From assembly GCA_035547835.1 (NCBI GenBank), contig DASZTW010000019.1, forward strand, positions 62,001 to 126,000: DNA of 64,000 nucleotides, given 5' to 3'. Shown one piece after another: positions 52,376 through 60,213 of the stretch (position 1 is its first letter; every line of letters begins with the position of its first letter). The translations under genes and the position numbers were made by a program. The stretch comes from Acidimicrobiales bacterium (GTDB lineage Bacteria > Actinomycetota > Acidimicrobiia > Acidimicrobiales > Iamiaceae). The notes below the pieces were generated by a model. That model searched no databases. It saw only the letters and a program-made list of their open reading frames with translations, and had not been told where the DNA came from.

Positions 52376-53491
52376 GTGCCGACCGATTACTACGAGATCC
52401 TCGGCGTGCGCCGCGACGCATCGGCGGAGGAGATCAAGAAGGCGTACCGCCAGCGGGCCCGCGAGCTGCATCCCGACGCAAACCCAGGTGACGACGAAGC
52501 CGAGGCGCGCTTCAAGGAGCTCGGCGAGGCCTACGAGGTGCTCTCGGACCCGACCCGCCGGCAGCGCTACGACACGTTCGGCCACGAAGGCGTCCGGGCC
52601 GGTGCAGGGGCGGCGGGCGAGCCGTTCGGGTTCGGGGGCTTCAGCGACATCTTCGACGCGTTCTTCGGCGGTGGCGACGGCTTCGCTGGCGGCCGGGCCG
52701 GGCCCCAGGCCGGTGCCGACATCGAGCAGGCCGTCGAGATCGACTTCGAGCAGGCCGTGTTCGGAACCGAGGCTCCGGTCACCGTGCGGACTGCGGCGCC
52801 ATGCGATGCGTGCGAGGCCACGGGCGCTGCCCCGGGCACCCACGCCGAGACCTGCCCCGACTGTCAGGGCAGCGGCCAAGTGCGGCGAGTCCGCCAGTCG
52901 ATCCTCGGCCAGATGGTCACGTCCGGTCCGTGCCCGCGCTGCGGTGGTGCTGGCCAGACGATCGAGAGCCCTTGCCCGGAGTGCCGGGGCGAAGGTCGCC
53001 TGATCCAGGACAAGACCTACACGGTTGACATCCCGCCCGGTGTCGACACCGGCTCCACGCTGCGGCTCGGTGGTCTGGGTGCGGTCGGCCCCCGCGGCGG
53101 CGGCCACGGCGACCTCTATGTGCACGTGCGGGTGCGGCCCCACGAGCGCTTCCAGCGCGAGGGCGACGACCTCTACGAGGAGTTGCACGTGCCGTTCACG
53201 CAAGCGGCACTCGGCGCCGAGCTGTCGTACGAGACCCTCGATGGCGCGGAGACCCTCACCCTCCCGCGGGGCACGCAGACCGGCCGGTCGTTCCGCTTCC
53301 GCGGCAAGGGCGTTCCCCATGTCCGGGGCCGCGGACGGGGCGACCTCGTGGCCACTGTGGTGGTCGACGTTCCCACCGACCTCTCCGAGGAGCAGGACGC
53401 GCTCGTCCGCCAGCTCGCTGACCAGCGGTCCGAGCAGGTGGCCGAGCCGGACACCAAGCTCTTCTCCCGTCTCCGCTCCGCGTTCAAGTAG
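52376..53491 (+). CDS. dnaJ: Chaperone protein DnaJ
   Basis: This 371-residue co-chaperone has a J-domain ([23 protein letters not shown] at LHPDANPG), a Gly/Phe-rich region, and four zinc-finger repeats [33 protein letters not shown]. The first has Ala in place of the usual Gly (CxxCxGxG becomes CxxCxAxG). A C-terminal client-binding domain with [11 protein letters not shown] follows. GTG 52376 starts three bases after hrcA. This is the hrcA-linked DnaJ2-type copy; dnaK and grpE are not in the window. Confidence 0.95.
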   Translation: MPTDYYEILGVRRDASAEEIKKAYRQRARELHPDANPGDDEAEARFKELGEAYEVLSDPTRRQRYDTFGHEGVRAGAGAAGEPFGFGGFSDIFDAFFGGGDGFAGGRAGPQAGADIEQAVEIDFEQAVFGTEAPVTVRTAAPCDACEATGAAPGTHAETCPDCQGSGQVRRVRQSILGQMVTSGPCPRCGGAGQTIESPCPECRGEGRLIQDKTYTVDIPPGVDTGSTLRLGGLGAVGPRGGGHGDLYVHVRVRPHERFQREGDDLYEELHVPFTQAALGAELSYETLDGAETLTLPRGTQTGRSFRFRGKGVPHVRGRGRGDLVATVVVDVPTDLSEEQDALVRQLADQRSEQVAEPDTKLFSRLRSAFK

Positions 53492-53494
53492 GAC

Positions 53495-54184
53495 ATGGCC
53501 CCGCTGCGTGGCCGCGGTCCGCTCGCGTTCGTCGACGACCTCGAGCGACCGCAGCTGAGCGACGACGACCGCCACCACTTCGTCCGGGTGCGTCGGGTCC
53601 GTGGCGGAGACGACCTCGTGATCAGCGATGGGCAAGGCCGCTGGCGCACCGCGCGCTGGGGTGACCGGATCGAGCCGGTGGGCGAGGTCCACGAAGACCC
53701 GGAGCCAGCCCCGCTCGTGACCGTCGGCTTCGCCCTCGTGAAGGGCGAACGACCCGAGTGGATCGTCCAGAAGCTCACCGAAGTCGGGGTCGACCGCATC
53801 GTGCCGTTGCGGGCCGCCCGGTCAGTGGTTCGCTGGGACCGACGTAAGGCCGAGGCCAATCGCGACCGGCTCCGGCGGGTGGCACGCGGGGCCGCCATGC
53901 AGGCCCACCGCACCCGCGTGCCGGTCGTCGACGATCTGGTCGACCTCGACGTCGCGCTTGGCGCGCCCGGCGTCGGGCTCGCCGATTTCGGCGGAGACGC
54001 CCCGACGCTGGCCACGCCGACGGTCCTGATCGGGCCCGAAGGTGGATGGAGCGACGAGGAGCGCGCCGGCCGCGCGACGGTGTCGCTCGGCCCCACGGTG
54101 CTGCGGGCCGAGACCGCCGCGGTCGCCGCCGGCGTGGCGCTCTGCGGCCTGCGAGCTCACCTGTTTTCGCCCAATCCGCACTGA
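53495..54184 (+). CDS. rsmE: 16S rRNA (uracil-1498-N3)-methyltransferase
   Basis: This 229-residue SPOUT enzyme has HHFVRVRRVRGGDDLVISDG at the N-terminal PUA-like domain, KGERPEWIVQKLTEVGVDRIVP, and the knot motifs IGPEGGWSDEE and LGPTVLRAETAAVAA, which bind SAM. It follows dnaJ by three bases, the common dnaJ-rsmE order, so it belongs to the CIRCE-controlled transcript. Confidence 0.94.
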   Translation: MAPLRGRGPLAFVDDLERPQLSDDDRHHFVRVRRVRGGDDLVISDGQGRWRTARWGDRIEPVGEVHEDPEPAPLVTVGFALVKGERPEWIVQKLTEVGVDRIVPLRAARSVVRWDRRKAEANRDRLRRVARGAAMQAHRTRVPVVDDLVDLDVALGAPGVGLADFGGDAPTLATPTVLIGPEGGWSDEERAGRATVSLGPTVLRAETAAVAAGVALCGLRAHLFSPNPH

Positions 54185-54205
54185 ACGCGGTCATTCGGTC
54201 ACGCT

Positions 54206-54262
54206 GATCACGCGTGGTGATCGAAGGTGAACGCTGAGTGGAGGTAGGGTGAGCCCTTGACA
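54206..54262 (+). promoter_or_regulatory. Promoter region of the BldD-like gene
   Basis: TTGACA (54257-54262) is a consensus -35 in the 113-base gap; no good -10 could be fixed. Upstream, GATCAC-GCGTG-GTGATC (54206-54222) is a palindrome with 6-bp arms, a possible operator, perhaps for autoregulation. GAGGGG precedes the start codon. Confidence 0.4.
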
Positions 54263-54297
54263 GACCGGCTGGGCGGCCGGGGCGAAAGAGGGGAACG

Positions 54298-54825
54298 ATG
54301 ACGGTGATCGACTCGACCGAGTCGGAGTTGGACGAAGCGGGACGGGCGTACGCCCGCTTGGTGGGTGTTCGGCTGCGCGGGATCCGCCGCCAGAAGCGGA
54401 TGTCGTTGCAAGAAGTCGAACGCGACTCCGCGTTGGAGTTCAAGGCATCGGTGCTGGGCGCATACGAGCGCGGCGAGCGGGCCATCTCGGTGCCCCGCCT
54501 GCAACGCCTCGCACGCTTCTACCGGGTGCCGGTCAGCCAGCTGCTGCCGGGCGACGACGGCGACGACGGCGCCGAGCCATCCGAGACCGGGCGGGCGCCC
54601 GACAAGCTGATTCTCGACCTGACGAAGCTCGACGCGCTGGCCACGACCGAGGGTGCGCTGCTGGCGCGGTTCCTCGGGATGATCCAAGTCCAGCGTCAGG
54701 ACTTCAACGGCCGGATGCTCACGATCCGTGGCGATGACCTCCGCGCCGTCGCGTGCATCTTGAACGTGTCGGTCGACGGGGTGCGCACGCGGCTCGACGA
54801 AATGGGCGTCGCCTTCCATCCCTGA
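54298..54825 (+). CDS. BldD-like transcription regulator with c-di-GMP-binding motif
   Basis: This 175-residue protein has an N-terminal XRE-type helix-turn-helix (LRGIRRQKRMSLQEVERDS, then LGAYERGERAISVPRLQRLA). The C-terminal domain carries RQD (133-135), eight residues, RGDD (144-147). This is the RxD-X8-RxxD signature by which Streptomyces BldD binds tetrameric c-di-GMP. BldD represses developmental genes when c-di-GMP is high. All contact residues are present, so the same ligand is likely. ATG 54298 has GAGGGG upstream. Confidence 0.87.
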   Translation: MTVIDSTESELDEAGRAYARLVGVRLRGIRRQKRMSLQEVERDSALEFKASVLGAYERGERAISVPRLQRLARFYRVPVSQLLPGDDGDDGAEPSETGRAPDKLILDLTKLDALATTEGALLARFLGMIQVQRQDFNGRMLTIRGDDLRAVACILNVSVDGVRTRLDEMGVAFHP

Positions 54826-54838
54826 CCACCATGGTGGG

Positions 54839-55915
54839 GTGACCGCCCCGTTCGGTGTCTACGTGCACGTGCCGTTCTGCCGGCACCGCTGTGACTACTG
54901 CGCGTTCGCCACGTGGACCGACCGCGACGAACTGATCGACCGGTACGTCGACGCGTGCCAGCGGCAGATCGAGCGCGACCGCGCCGGCAGGCTTCCGCCG
55001 GTGACCAGCGTGTTCTTCGGTGGTGGGACGCCGTCGCGGCTGCCCCCCGAGCAGCTGGTCGGGGTGCTGGCGGCGATTGCGCCCGAGTCGGATGCCGAGG
55101 TGACCGTCGAGTGCAACCCTGATGACGCGTCGGTCGAGCGCTTCGCGGCGTACCGGGCCGGGGGCGTGAACCGCTTGTCGTTCGGGGTGCAGTCGACGGC
55201 CGCGCACGTGCTGCGCGCGCTGGGTCGCACCCACGACCCCGCCAACGTGGTGGCGGCCGCCGATGCAGCCCACGAGGCCGGCATCCCGTTCAGCGTCGAC
55301 CTCATCCACGGGGCGCCGGGAGAGACGCTCGACGACTGGCGACGCACCCTCGACGACGTGATCGGACTGGACCCGGTGCATGTGAGCGCGTACGCGCTGA
55401 CGGTGGAACCGGGCACGCCGCTCGCCAAGGATCCGTCCCGCCACCCCGACGACGACGACCAGGCCGACAAGTACGAGTTGGCGGTCGAGCGACTCGAAGC
55501 CGCGGGGTTCGCCTGGTACGAGCTGTCGAACTGGGCGCGCCCAGGTCACGAGGCGCGCCACAACCTCTTGTACTGGACCATGGGCGACTACCTGGCGGTG
55601 GGGTGCGCCGCGCACGGTCACCGCGATGGCCGCCGTTACTGGCACGTGCGGACGCCGGACCGGTATGTGTCGCTCATCGAGGCGGGTGCGTCGGTCGAGG
55701 CGGGATCCGAGCGGCTCGACGCCGACCAACGCCGGATCGAGGCCCTGCAGCTCGCGTTGCGCACCCGCGACGGCGTCCCTGCGTCGTCGTTCACCGACGC
55801 CGATCGCGCCGGCCCGCTCGCACCACTGTTGGAGCCCGCAGCCAGGCCTGGCAACGTGCGGTTGACGGTTCCGGGACGCCTCCTCGCCAACGAGGTGGCC
55901 CTCCGCCTTCGCTGA
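54839..55915 (+). CDS. hemW: Radical SAM heme chaperone HemW (HemN-like)
   Basis: This 358-residue protein has the radical SAM motif VPFCRHRCDYCAF (Cys 14, 18, 21), the GGGTPSRL segment, VECNPDD, NRLSFGVQS, and the HemN C-terminal domain with WYELSNWARPGHEARHNLLYW. HemW delivers heme to membrane proteins; true HemN needs an extra N-terminal region absent here. GTG 54839 is 13 bases after the BldD-like gene. Confidence 0.93.
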   Translation: MTAPFGVYVHVPFCRHRCDYCAFATWTDRDELIDRYVDACQRQIERDRAGRLPPVTSVFFGGGTPSRLPPEQLVGVLAAIAPESDAEVTVECNPDDASVERFAAYRAGGVNRLSFGVQSTAAHVLRALGRTHDPANVVAAADAAHEAGIPFSVDLIHGAPGETLDDWRRTLDDVIGLDPVHVSAYALTVEPGTPLAKDPSRHPDDDDQADKYELAVERLEAAGFAWYELSNWARPGHEARHNLLYWTMGDYLAVGCAAHGHRDGRRYWHVRTPDRYVSLIEAGASVEAGSERLDADQRRIEALQLALRTRDGVPASSFTDADRAGPLAPLLEPAARPGNVRLTVPGRLLANEVALRLR

Positions 55916-55935
55916 CCTCCCGCCACCCCCACCAG

Positions 55936-56001
55936 ACGCTTCGTGCTGTGAGCAGTTAGCGACCGTATACGTGCTCAAGTGCTCACAGCAGGGATGGGGA
56001 A
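55936..56001 (+). repeat. Dispersed hairpin repeat, copy 2
   Basis: A 66-bp unit with outer arms TGCTGTGAGCA (55944-55954) and TGCTCACAGCA (55980-55990) around a 25-base centre that contains GTATAC. It is followed by GGGATGGGG. It is repeated 28 bases on with one substitution and shares arms and right flank with the element at 16976-17027. Confidence 0.85.
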
Positions 56002-56029
56002 GTGTCGCGATCGTGGTGGTGCGCGCCCC

Positions 56030-56095
56030 ACGCTTCGTGCTGTGAGCAGTTAGCCACCGTATACGTGCTCAAGTGCTCACAGCAGGGATGGGGAA
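56030..56095 (+). repeat. Dispersed hairpin repeat, copy 3
   Basis: A near-exact direct repeat of 55936-56001 (one G-to-C change in the centre). Arms are at 56038-56048 and 56074-56084. The tandem pair fills the intergenic space between hemW and the carboxyltransferase gene. Confidence 0.87.
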
Positions 56096-56150
56096 TGGGG
56101 GAGAGCGGCGGATTCGACAGGCCGGGTCGGGGCTTGTGACGGTACCGGGT

Positions 56151-57536
56151 ATGGAGCTGCCGCCCCTGGTCGAGGAATGGGACCGTGACTTGCGCAGCGG
56201 GGACCCGCTCGGATTCCCCGGCTATGCCGCGGTGCTCGACGAGATGGCCGAGGAGTCGGTTCGGACTGGCCGCACGCAGCACGTTGTGGTCATCGAAGGT
56301 CGCTTCGAGGTGCTGGGTGGTTCGATGGGCGTGGTTGCGGGCGAGAAGGTGTGCCGGGCCTACGACCGGGCCGTCGACGCGCGGCTGCCGGTGGTGGTGG
56401 TCACCCGCTCGGGCGGCGCACGGATGCAAGAGGGCATGGTGAGCCTGATCCAGATGGGTCGCACAGCTGCCGCCGCGCGTCGCCACGCCCGCGCCGGGTT
56501 GCTGTCGGTGGCCCTGCACCGCTCGCCGACCACCGGCGGGGTGTTCGCCTCGTACGGCTCGCTGTGCGACGTGCGGGCGGTCGAAGCCGAGGCGACCATC
56601 GGTTTCGCCGGACCGCGGGTGGTCGCGCAGACCACCGGCACCGAGGTAGGCGGTCGCTCGCACACCTCGGCGACCGCGTACGCCGCCGGCCTGGTCGACG
56701 CGGTGGTGGCGCCGCACGACGCGTGGGCGTGGGTGGAGGCGGCGCTGGGCCACGGCGACGCACCGCTGGTGCTGGGCCCGCGCGGGGTCGCACCCACAGA
56801 TGTCGAGCCTCCGGCTGCGGGCGCGTGGGGTGAGGTGCAGCGCGCCCGGGGCGCCTCACGCCCCACCGGCATCGAGGTCGCAGCCGAGCTGTGCCGGTCG
56901 TGGACCGACTTGCACTCCACCGACCCGGTCACCCGCGCGGGCCTTGCGTCGATCGGCGACCGCCGGGTGGTCGTGATCGCGCACGACCGCAAGGCGGGCG
57001 ACGGCCGCTCTCGCCCGGACGGGTTCCGCCTCGCACAGCGGGCCATCGACCTGGCAGGACGTCTGGCGCTGCCGCTTGTCACGCTGATCGACACGCCGGG
57101 CGCCGATCCCTCGTCGGATGCCGAGCTGCACGGCGTGGCCGGCGAGATCGCCCGCACGTTCGCGGCGTTGGCCGAACTTCCGACCGCGAGCGTGGCGGTC
57201 TGCGTCGGCGAGGGGGGCAGCGGGGGAGCGCTGGCGCTCGGCCACACCGACCGGCTGCTGATCCAGGAGCACGCCGTCTTCTCGGTGATCGGCCCCGAGG
57301 GCGCTGCGGCCATCCTCGAGCGCGACGCCGGCAAGGCTGCCGCGGTAGCTCCCAAGCTCCGGCTCACGAGCGGCGACCTGCTCGAGCTCGGCATCGTCGA
57401 CGCGGTGGTGCCCGACACCACCGCCGCGGTCATCGACGCGGTCAGCCGTGCCCTCGACGAGGCCCAGCCCGGCGATCGCGCGCGACGCACCGACGCGGCG
57501 TCGGCGCTCGCCTTGTCGGACCGGGTGGTCCCGTAG
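56151..57536 (+). CDS. Fused acetyl-CoA carboxylase carboxyltransferase (AccD-AccA type)
   Basis: This 461-residue protein contains two crotonase-like carboxyltransferase halves. The first (residues ~1-210) is AccD-like: VVVIEGRFEVLGGSMGVVAGEK and VVVVTRSGGARMQEGM, seen as TRSGGARMQEG. It lacks the AccD zinc finger. The second (~240-440) is AccA-like: IDTPGADPSSDAE, VCVGEGGSGGALALGH and EHAVFSVIGPEGAAAIL. It should transfer the carboxyl from biotin to acetyl-CoA for fatty acid synthesis. Biotin carboxylase and BCCP genes are not adjacent. ATG 56151 is used; GTG 56136 is possible. Confidence 0.87.
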   Translation: MELPPLVEEWDRDLRSGDPLGFPGYAAVLDEMAEESVRTGRTQHVVVIEGRFEVLGGSMGVVAGEKVCRAYDRAVDARLPVVVVTRSGGARMQEGMVSLIQMGRTAAAARRHARAGLLSVALHRSPTTGGVFASYGSLCDVRAVEAEATIGFAGPRVVAQTTGTEVGGRSHTSATAYAAGLVDAVVAPHDAWAWVEAALGHGDAPLVLGPRGVAPTDVEPPAAGAWGEVQRARGASRPTGIEVAAELCRSWTDLHSTDPVTRAGLASIGDRRVVVIAHDRKAGDGRSRPDGFRLAQRAIDLAGRLALPLVTLIDTPGADPSSDAELHGVAGEIARTFAALAELPTASVAVCVGEGGSGGALALGHTDRLLIQEHAVFSVIGPEGAAAILERDAGKAAAVAPKLRLTSGDLLELGIVDAVVPDTTAAVIDAVSRALDEAQPGDRARRTDAASALALSDRVVP

Positions 57537-57603
57537 CGGCCCACTCGGCGGCGGGTCGTCAGCTGGCGAGGCGCCGCGCTGGTCACTTCGTTGAGGTGGC
57601 CGT

Positions 57604-58617
57604 TCAGTCGATCGGCGGCAGCTCGAACTCCTGGCCGGGGAAGATCAGCTCGGGGTGCCCCGGCCGCGCGAGGCGACCGGCGTTGGCGGCGACCAGCTTC
57701 GGCAGGTAAGTGGCGACTTCGCCATCGGACGGAGCATGGCCCCTCGTCCACTCGAGGACGTGTTGGGCGATCGACCACAAGCTGTCGCCGGGCCGCGTGG
57801 TCCACAGCGGCGGCGCGGTGGTGGGAGCGGCCCTCTCCTCAGGGTCACCTGGCGCGTCAGCGGGCGACCCTTTCGGCCTCGGCCCTCGGGGAGGACTCGT
57901 CCGTCGGAGCGACGCGGTGCCCAAATCCGGGGGTGCAGGCGCGGCGGTGGTTTCCGGCGCACTTCCGGCCGTGGCCGGTGGTCGGGAAGTGGTCGGTGGG
58001 TTGGGTGCGGGCGCCGTGGTGGCATTTGGCGCGGAGGGTTCGATGGTCGTCGGTGGCGTGGTGGTCGGAGCAGCCGGTCGGGAGGGCGTCGTGGGCTCCT
58101 CGTCGACCGCCGGCAGGCGTCGCAGGGCTGCCGTGCCGGAGTCACCAGCGGTGATCCGTCGCTGCTCTGCCTGCGGTGTGCCAACAGCGCCTGCTGCCGG
58201 ACGCGGTTGCTGCCCGTGTCCCTGGGCGGGGGGCGTGGGCGCAGCGGATGCTGGCGCGACGGCGAGCGCGCTGGCCACGAGGGTTGCTCCTGCGACGGCG
58301 GTCATGGCGCGGCGCAGCAGCGGCAGCGTCACCAGGTCGGCTACCCGGGCGAGGGGCTGGCTGCGGCTGCCCGCTGCGGCGAGGTGGGCCACGCACACCA
58401 CCAACACGTACCAACCCGCGACCAGCGCGACGAGTCGCACCAGCGCGAACGCCATCGTCGCCGGGTCACGCGCGGCGGCCCAGCGGCCGAGCTGTCCGGG
58501 GTGAAGGAGCGGCGGGGCGGCGAGGGCCGCTCCACCCAAGCGGTGCAGCGCCGCGACCAGCAGTGCGAGGGCGACTGCGCAGCCGGCCAACCGGTGGAGG
58601 CGGTGGTTGGCGCTCAC
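57604..58617 (-). CDS. Membrane protein with C-terminal LysM domain
   Basis: This 337-residue protein has three predicted N-terminal helices (~10-28, 55-80, 105-122), a long Pro/Thr/Ala-rich linker, and a C-terminal LysM module (TTRPGDSLWSIAQHVLEW, then PGQEFELPPI) that should bind peptidoglycan. It is the last gene of the pilus-linked minus-strand cluster. Its GTG start overlaps the pseudokinase stop (GTGA), so the two are made together. LysM-BTAD-type proteins are often encoded beside Tad loci in actinobacteria; here there is no BTAD domain. Confidence 0.8.
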   Translation of the reverse strand: MSANHRLHRLAGCAVALALLVAALHRLGGAALAAPPLLHPGQLGRWAAARDPATMAFALVRLVALVAGWYVLVVCVAHLAAAGSRSQPLARVADLVTLPLLRRAMTAVAGATLVASALAVAPASAAPTPPAQGHGQQPRPAAGAVGTPQAEQRRITAGDSGTAALRRLPAVDEEPTTPSRPAAPTTTPPTTIEPSAPNATTAPAPNPPTTSRPPATAGSAPETTAAPAPPDLGTASLRRTSPPRGPRPKGSPADAPGDPEERAAPTTAPPLWTTRPGDSLWSIAQHVLEWTRGHAPSDGEVATYLPKLVAANAGRLARPGHPELIFPGQEFELPPID

Positions 58618-60170
58618 GGCGTCGGGACCGCAACGGGCTGGTTCCTGGGACGGGTGGCGTACAGCGTGTCGCAATTGCCGTGGTGCTCGACCCTGAGCCC
58701 ATCGGCACCGTCGACCTGCGCGGTGGCCGGCACGACGACGGGATGGTCGCCGGCCCAAGACGAGAACACGAAGACCTCACCCGTCGTCGGGCGAAGCAGT
58801 GCCGGCGTGACCTGACCGGTGCAGTTCCACGATCCGAGAACCAACTGATCACCCGGGCGACCCACCTCGAACTGAGCATCGCCCGCTGTGACCCGACGTC
58901 CGCTGACGAGCACCGCCTCGCCGCAGCCGTCGTGGTCGAGATCGACAGCCGGCGCTCGCACCGTCGGGCAGCGCCCGGTGGCCACGTGGGCGGGGCGCGA
59001 GCGGGACGGCGTGGCGGCCGTTCGCACGGAGGTGGGTCGCGTCGACCGGGTGAGGCGTTGCGACGGCGGCGCGGCCGTGGCAGCTCGCAGCCCCATGAGC
59101 CCGAACGCGATCAGCGCCGCACCGGCCAGGGCGGCCGCCGCATGGACCCCGGCCCCTCCACGGATCAAGAGTCGACGTCGGGTGTTCGGGGGCCGGGGTG
59201 GCTCCACGTGCTCGGGTGGACGCTCGTCGTGCTGCGACGGGAGTTCGTGGTCGACCACTGCGTGCAGCGGCCCCGCGCCCCGCTCGACCACGCCCCACAA
59301 CGCCTCCCACCGCGCGTCGTCGTCGCTCAGCACGCCCTCGGCCGTCGCGCTCGCAACGACGTCCGACCTGCCCTGCGGCTCGACCCGCTCCAGCGAGGTG
59401 GCATTGTCCGTGGGTGCGCTGGCAGGCCCGGCCGAGGTCGTGTCATCGGGCGGTGCTGATGCCGGTGCCTCGGTGTCGAGATGCGTCAGGACCGCGCCGA
59501 CCGGCGGGGTCCGTGCACCTTCATCGGCGTCGGCGATCAACCGGGCATCGGGGATGGTCGTTGCCAGGCTGCGCGCGAGCTGGCGGGCGCTCGGCCGATG
59601 GTCGGGTTCGGCCGTGGCCTGGTCGGCCAACATCAACATCGCACGTAGTCGGTAGCCATGCCACCGCTTGTCGCGCCGCTTCAGTCGCCGATCGGGGATG
59701 GGCTCTAGCTCCCCGTCGGTGCCGACCAACTCGTTGAGGAGGCGGCCCAGCGCCCACACATCTTGGGCTCGATCGGCGGGATCGGTCGACGCGTCGCCGA
59801 GCCCGCACAACACCGGCCGCCCATCGGGTGCCACCACCACGTGGGTGGCGTCGATGCGAGTGTGGGCGAGCCCTGCGTCGTGCAGGTCGGCAACGGTGTG
59901 CGCCAAGGCGGCGACCACGCCCGCCGCCTCCTCCACCCGGCCCGGCCGTGTGCCGGCGAGACAGCGCGAACCGGCCCAGCGCTGCCGGAGCTCTGCCCGG
60001 CCGGCCTCCTCGGTGAACGAACGCAGCTCGACCACGCCGGGGTGGGCGATTGCCGTCAGCAACTCGGCCTCCCGCCGCAATCGGTCGCGTCCTGCTGCCG
60101 TGGTGGCGGTCTTCACCAGCGCGAGTCCGTCGCCATCGACGCCTACGGATGACACTACGTCACATGGCAT
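58614..60170 (-). CDS. Membrane pseudokinase with extracytoplasmic DxDxDG domain
   Basis: This 518-residue protein has an N-terminal kinase-like domain: Lys 20 (LALVK) and a Glu in the next helix are present. The catalytic HRDxxxxN loop reads HTRIDATH (103-110), and the DFG position reads CGLGDA (122-127), so both catalytic aspartates are missing. After a Pro/Thr/Ser linker comes one membrane helix (~342-364) and an outside domain with DLDHDG (410-415), a Ca-binding-like repeat. It is coupled to the LysM gene and lies just downstream of the Tad cluster. A sensor or scaffold for pilus or wall is inferred. Confidence 0.78.
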   Translation of the reverse strand: MPCDVVSSVGVDGDGLALVKTATTAAGRDRLRREAELLTAIAHPGVVELRSFTEEAGRAELRQRWAGSRCLAGTRPGRVEEAAGVVAALAHTVADLHDAGLAHTRIDATHVVVAPDGRPVLCGLGDASTDPADRAQDVWALGRLLNELVGTDGELEPIPDRRLKRRDKRWHGYRLRAMLMLADQATAEPDHRPSARQLARSLATTIPDARLIADADEGARTPPVGAVLTHLDTEAPASAPPDDTTSAGPASAPTDNATSLERVEPQGRSDVVASATAEGVLSDDDARWEALWGVVERGAGPLHAVVDHELPSQHDERPPEHVEPPRPPNTRRRLLIRGGAGVHAAAALAGAALIAFGLMGLRAATAAPPSQRLTRSTRPTSVRTAATPSRSRPAHVATGRCPTVRAPAVDLDHDGCGEAVLVSGRRVTAGDAQFEVGRPGDQLVLGSWNCTGQVTPALLRPTTGEVFVFSSWAGDHPVVVPATAQVDGADGLRVEHHGNCDTLYATRPRNQPVAVPTP

Positions 60171-60176
60171 CACACA

Positions 60177-60204
60177 AAACTACATGAAAATACATGCACG
60201 TGCA
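60177..60204 (-). promoter_or_regulatory. AT-rich promoter of the pseudokinase-LysM unit
   Basis: On the minus strand TAGTTT (60182-60177) is followed by TGTGTG and ATG 60170. Upstream lie a repeated TACATG (60181-60186 and 60191-60196) and a 10-bp palindrome TGCACGTGCA (60195-60204). The stretch 60171-60210 is much lower in GC than its surroundings. The unit thus has its own promoter apart from the Tad genes. Confidence 0.5.
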
Positions 60205-60213
60205 CAAGTGACA

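Noticed and set aside
49350-52421. A 1023-residue open frame on the minus strand across lepA and hrcA
   Set aside because: It is fully antisense to two certain genes, is rich in Arg/Asp/His/Gln without domains, and arises from codon bias in high-GC DNA.
55916-56150. Short minus-strand peptides through the hairpin repeats (containing VANCSQHE)
   Set aside because: The apparent peptide similarity between loci follows from the shared DNA repeat, and the frames have no start signals or domains.
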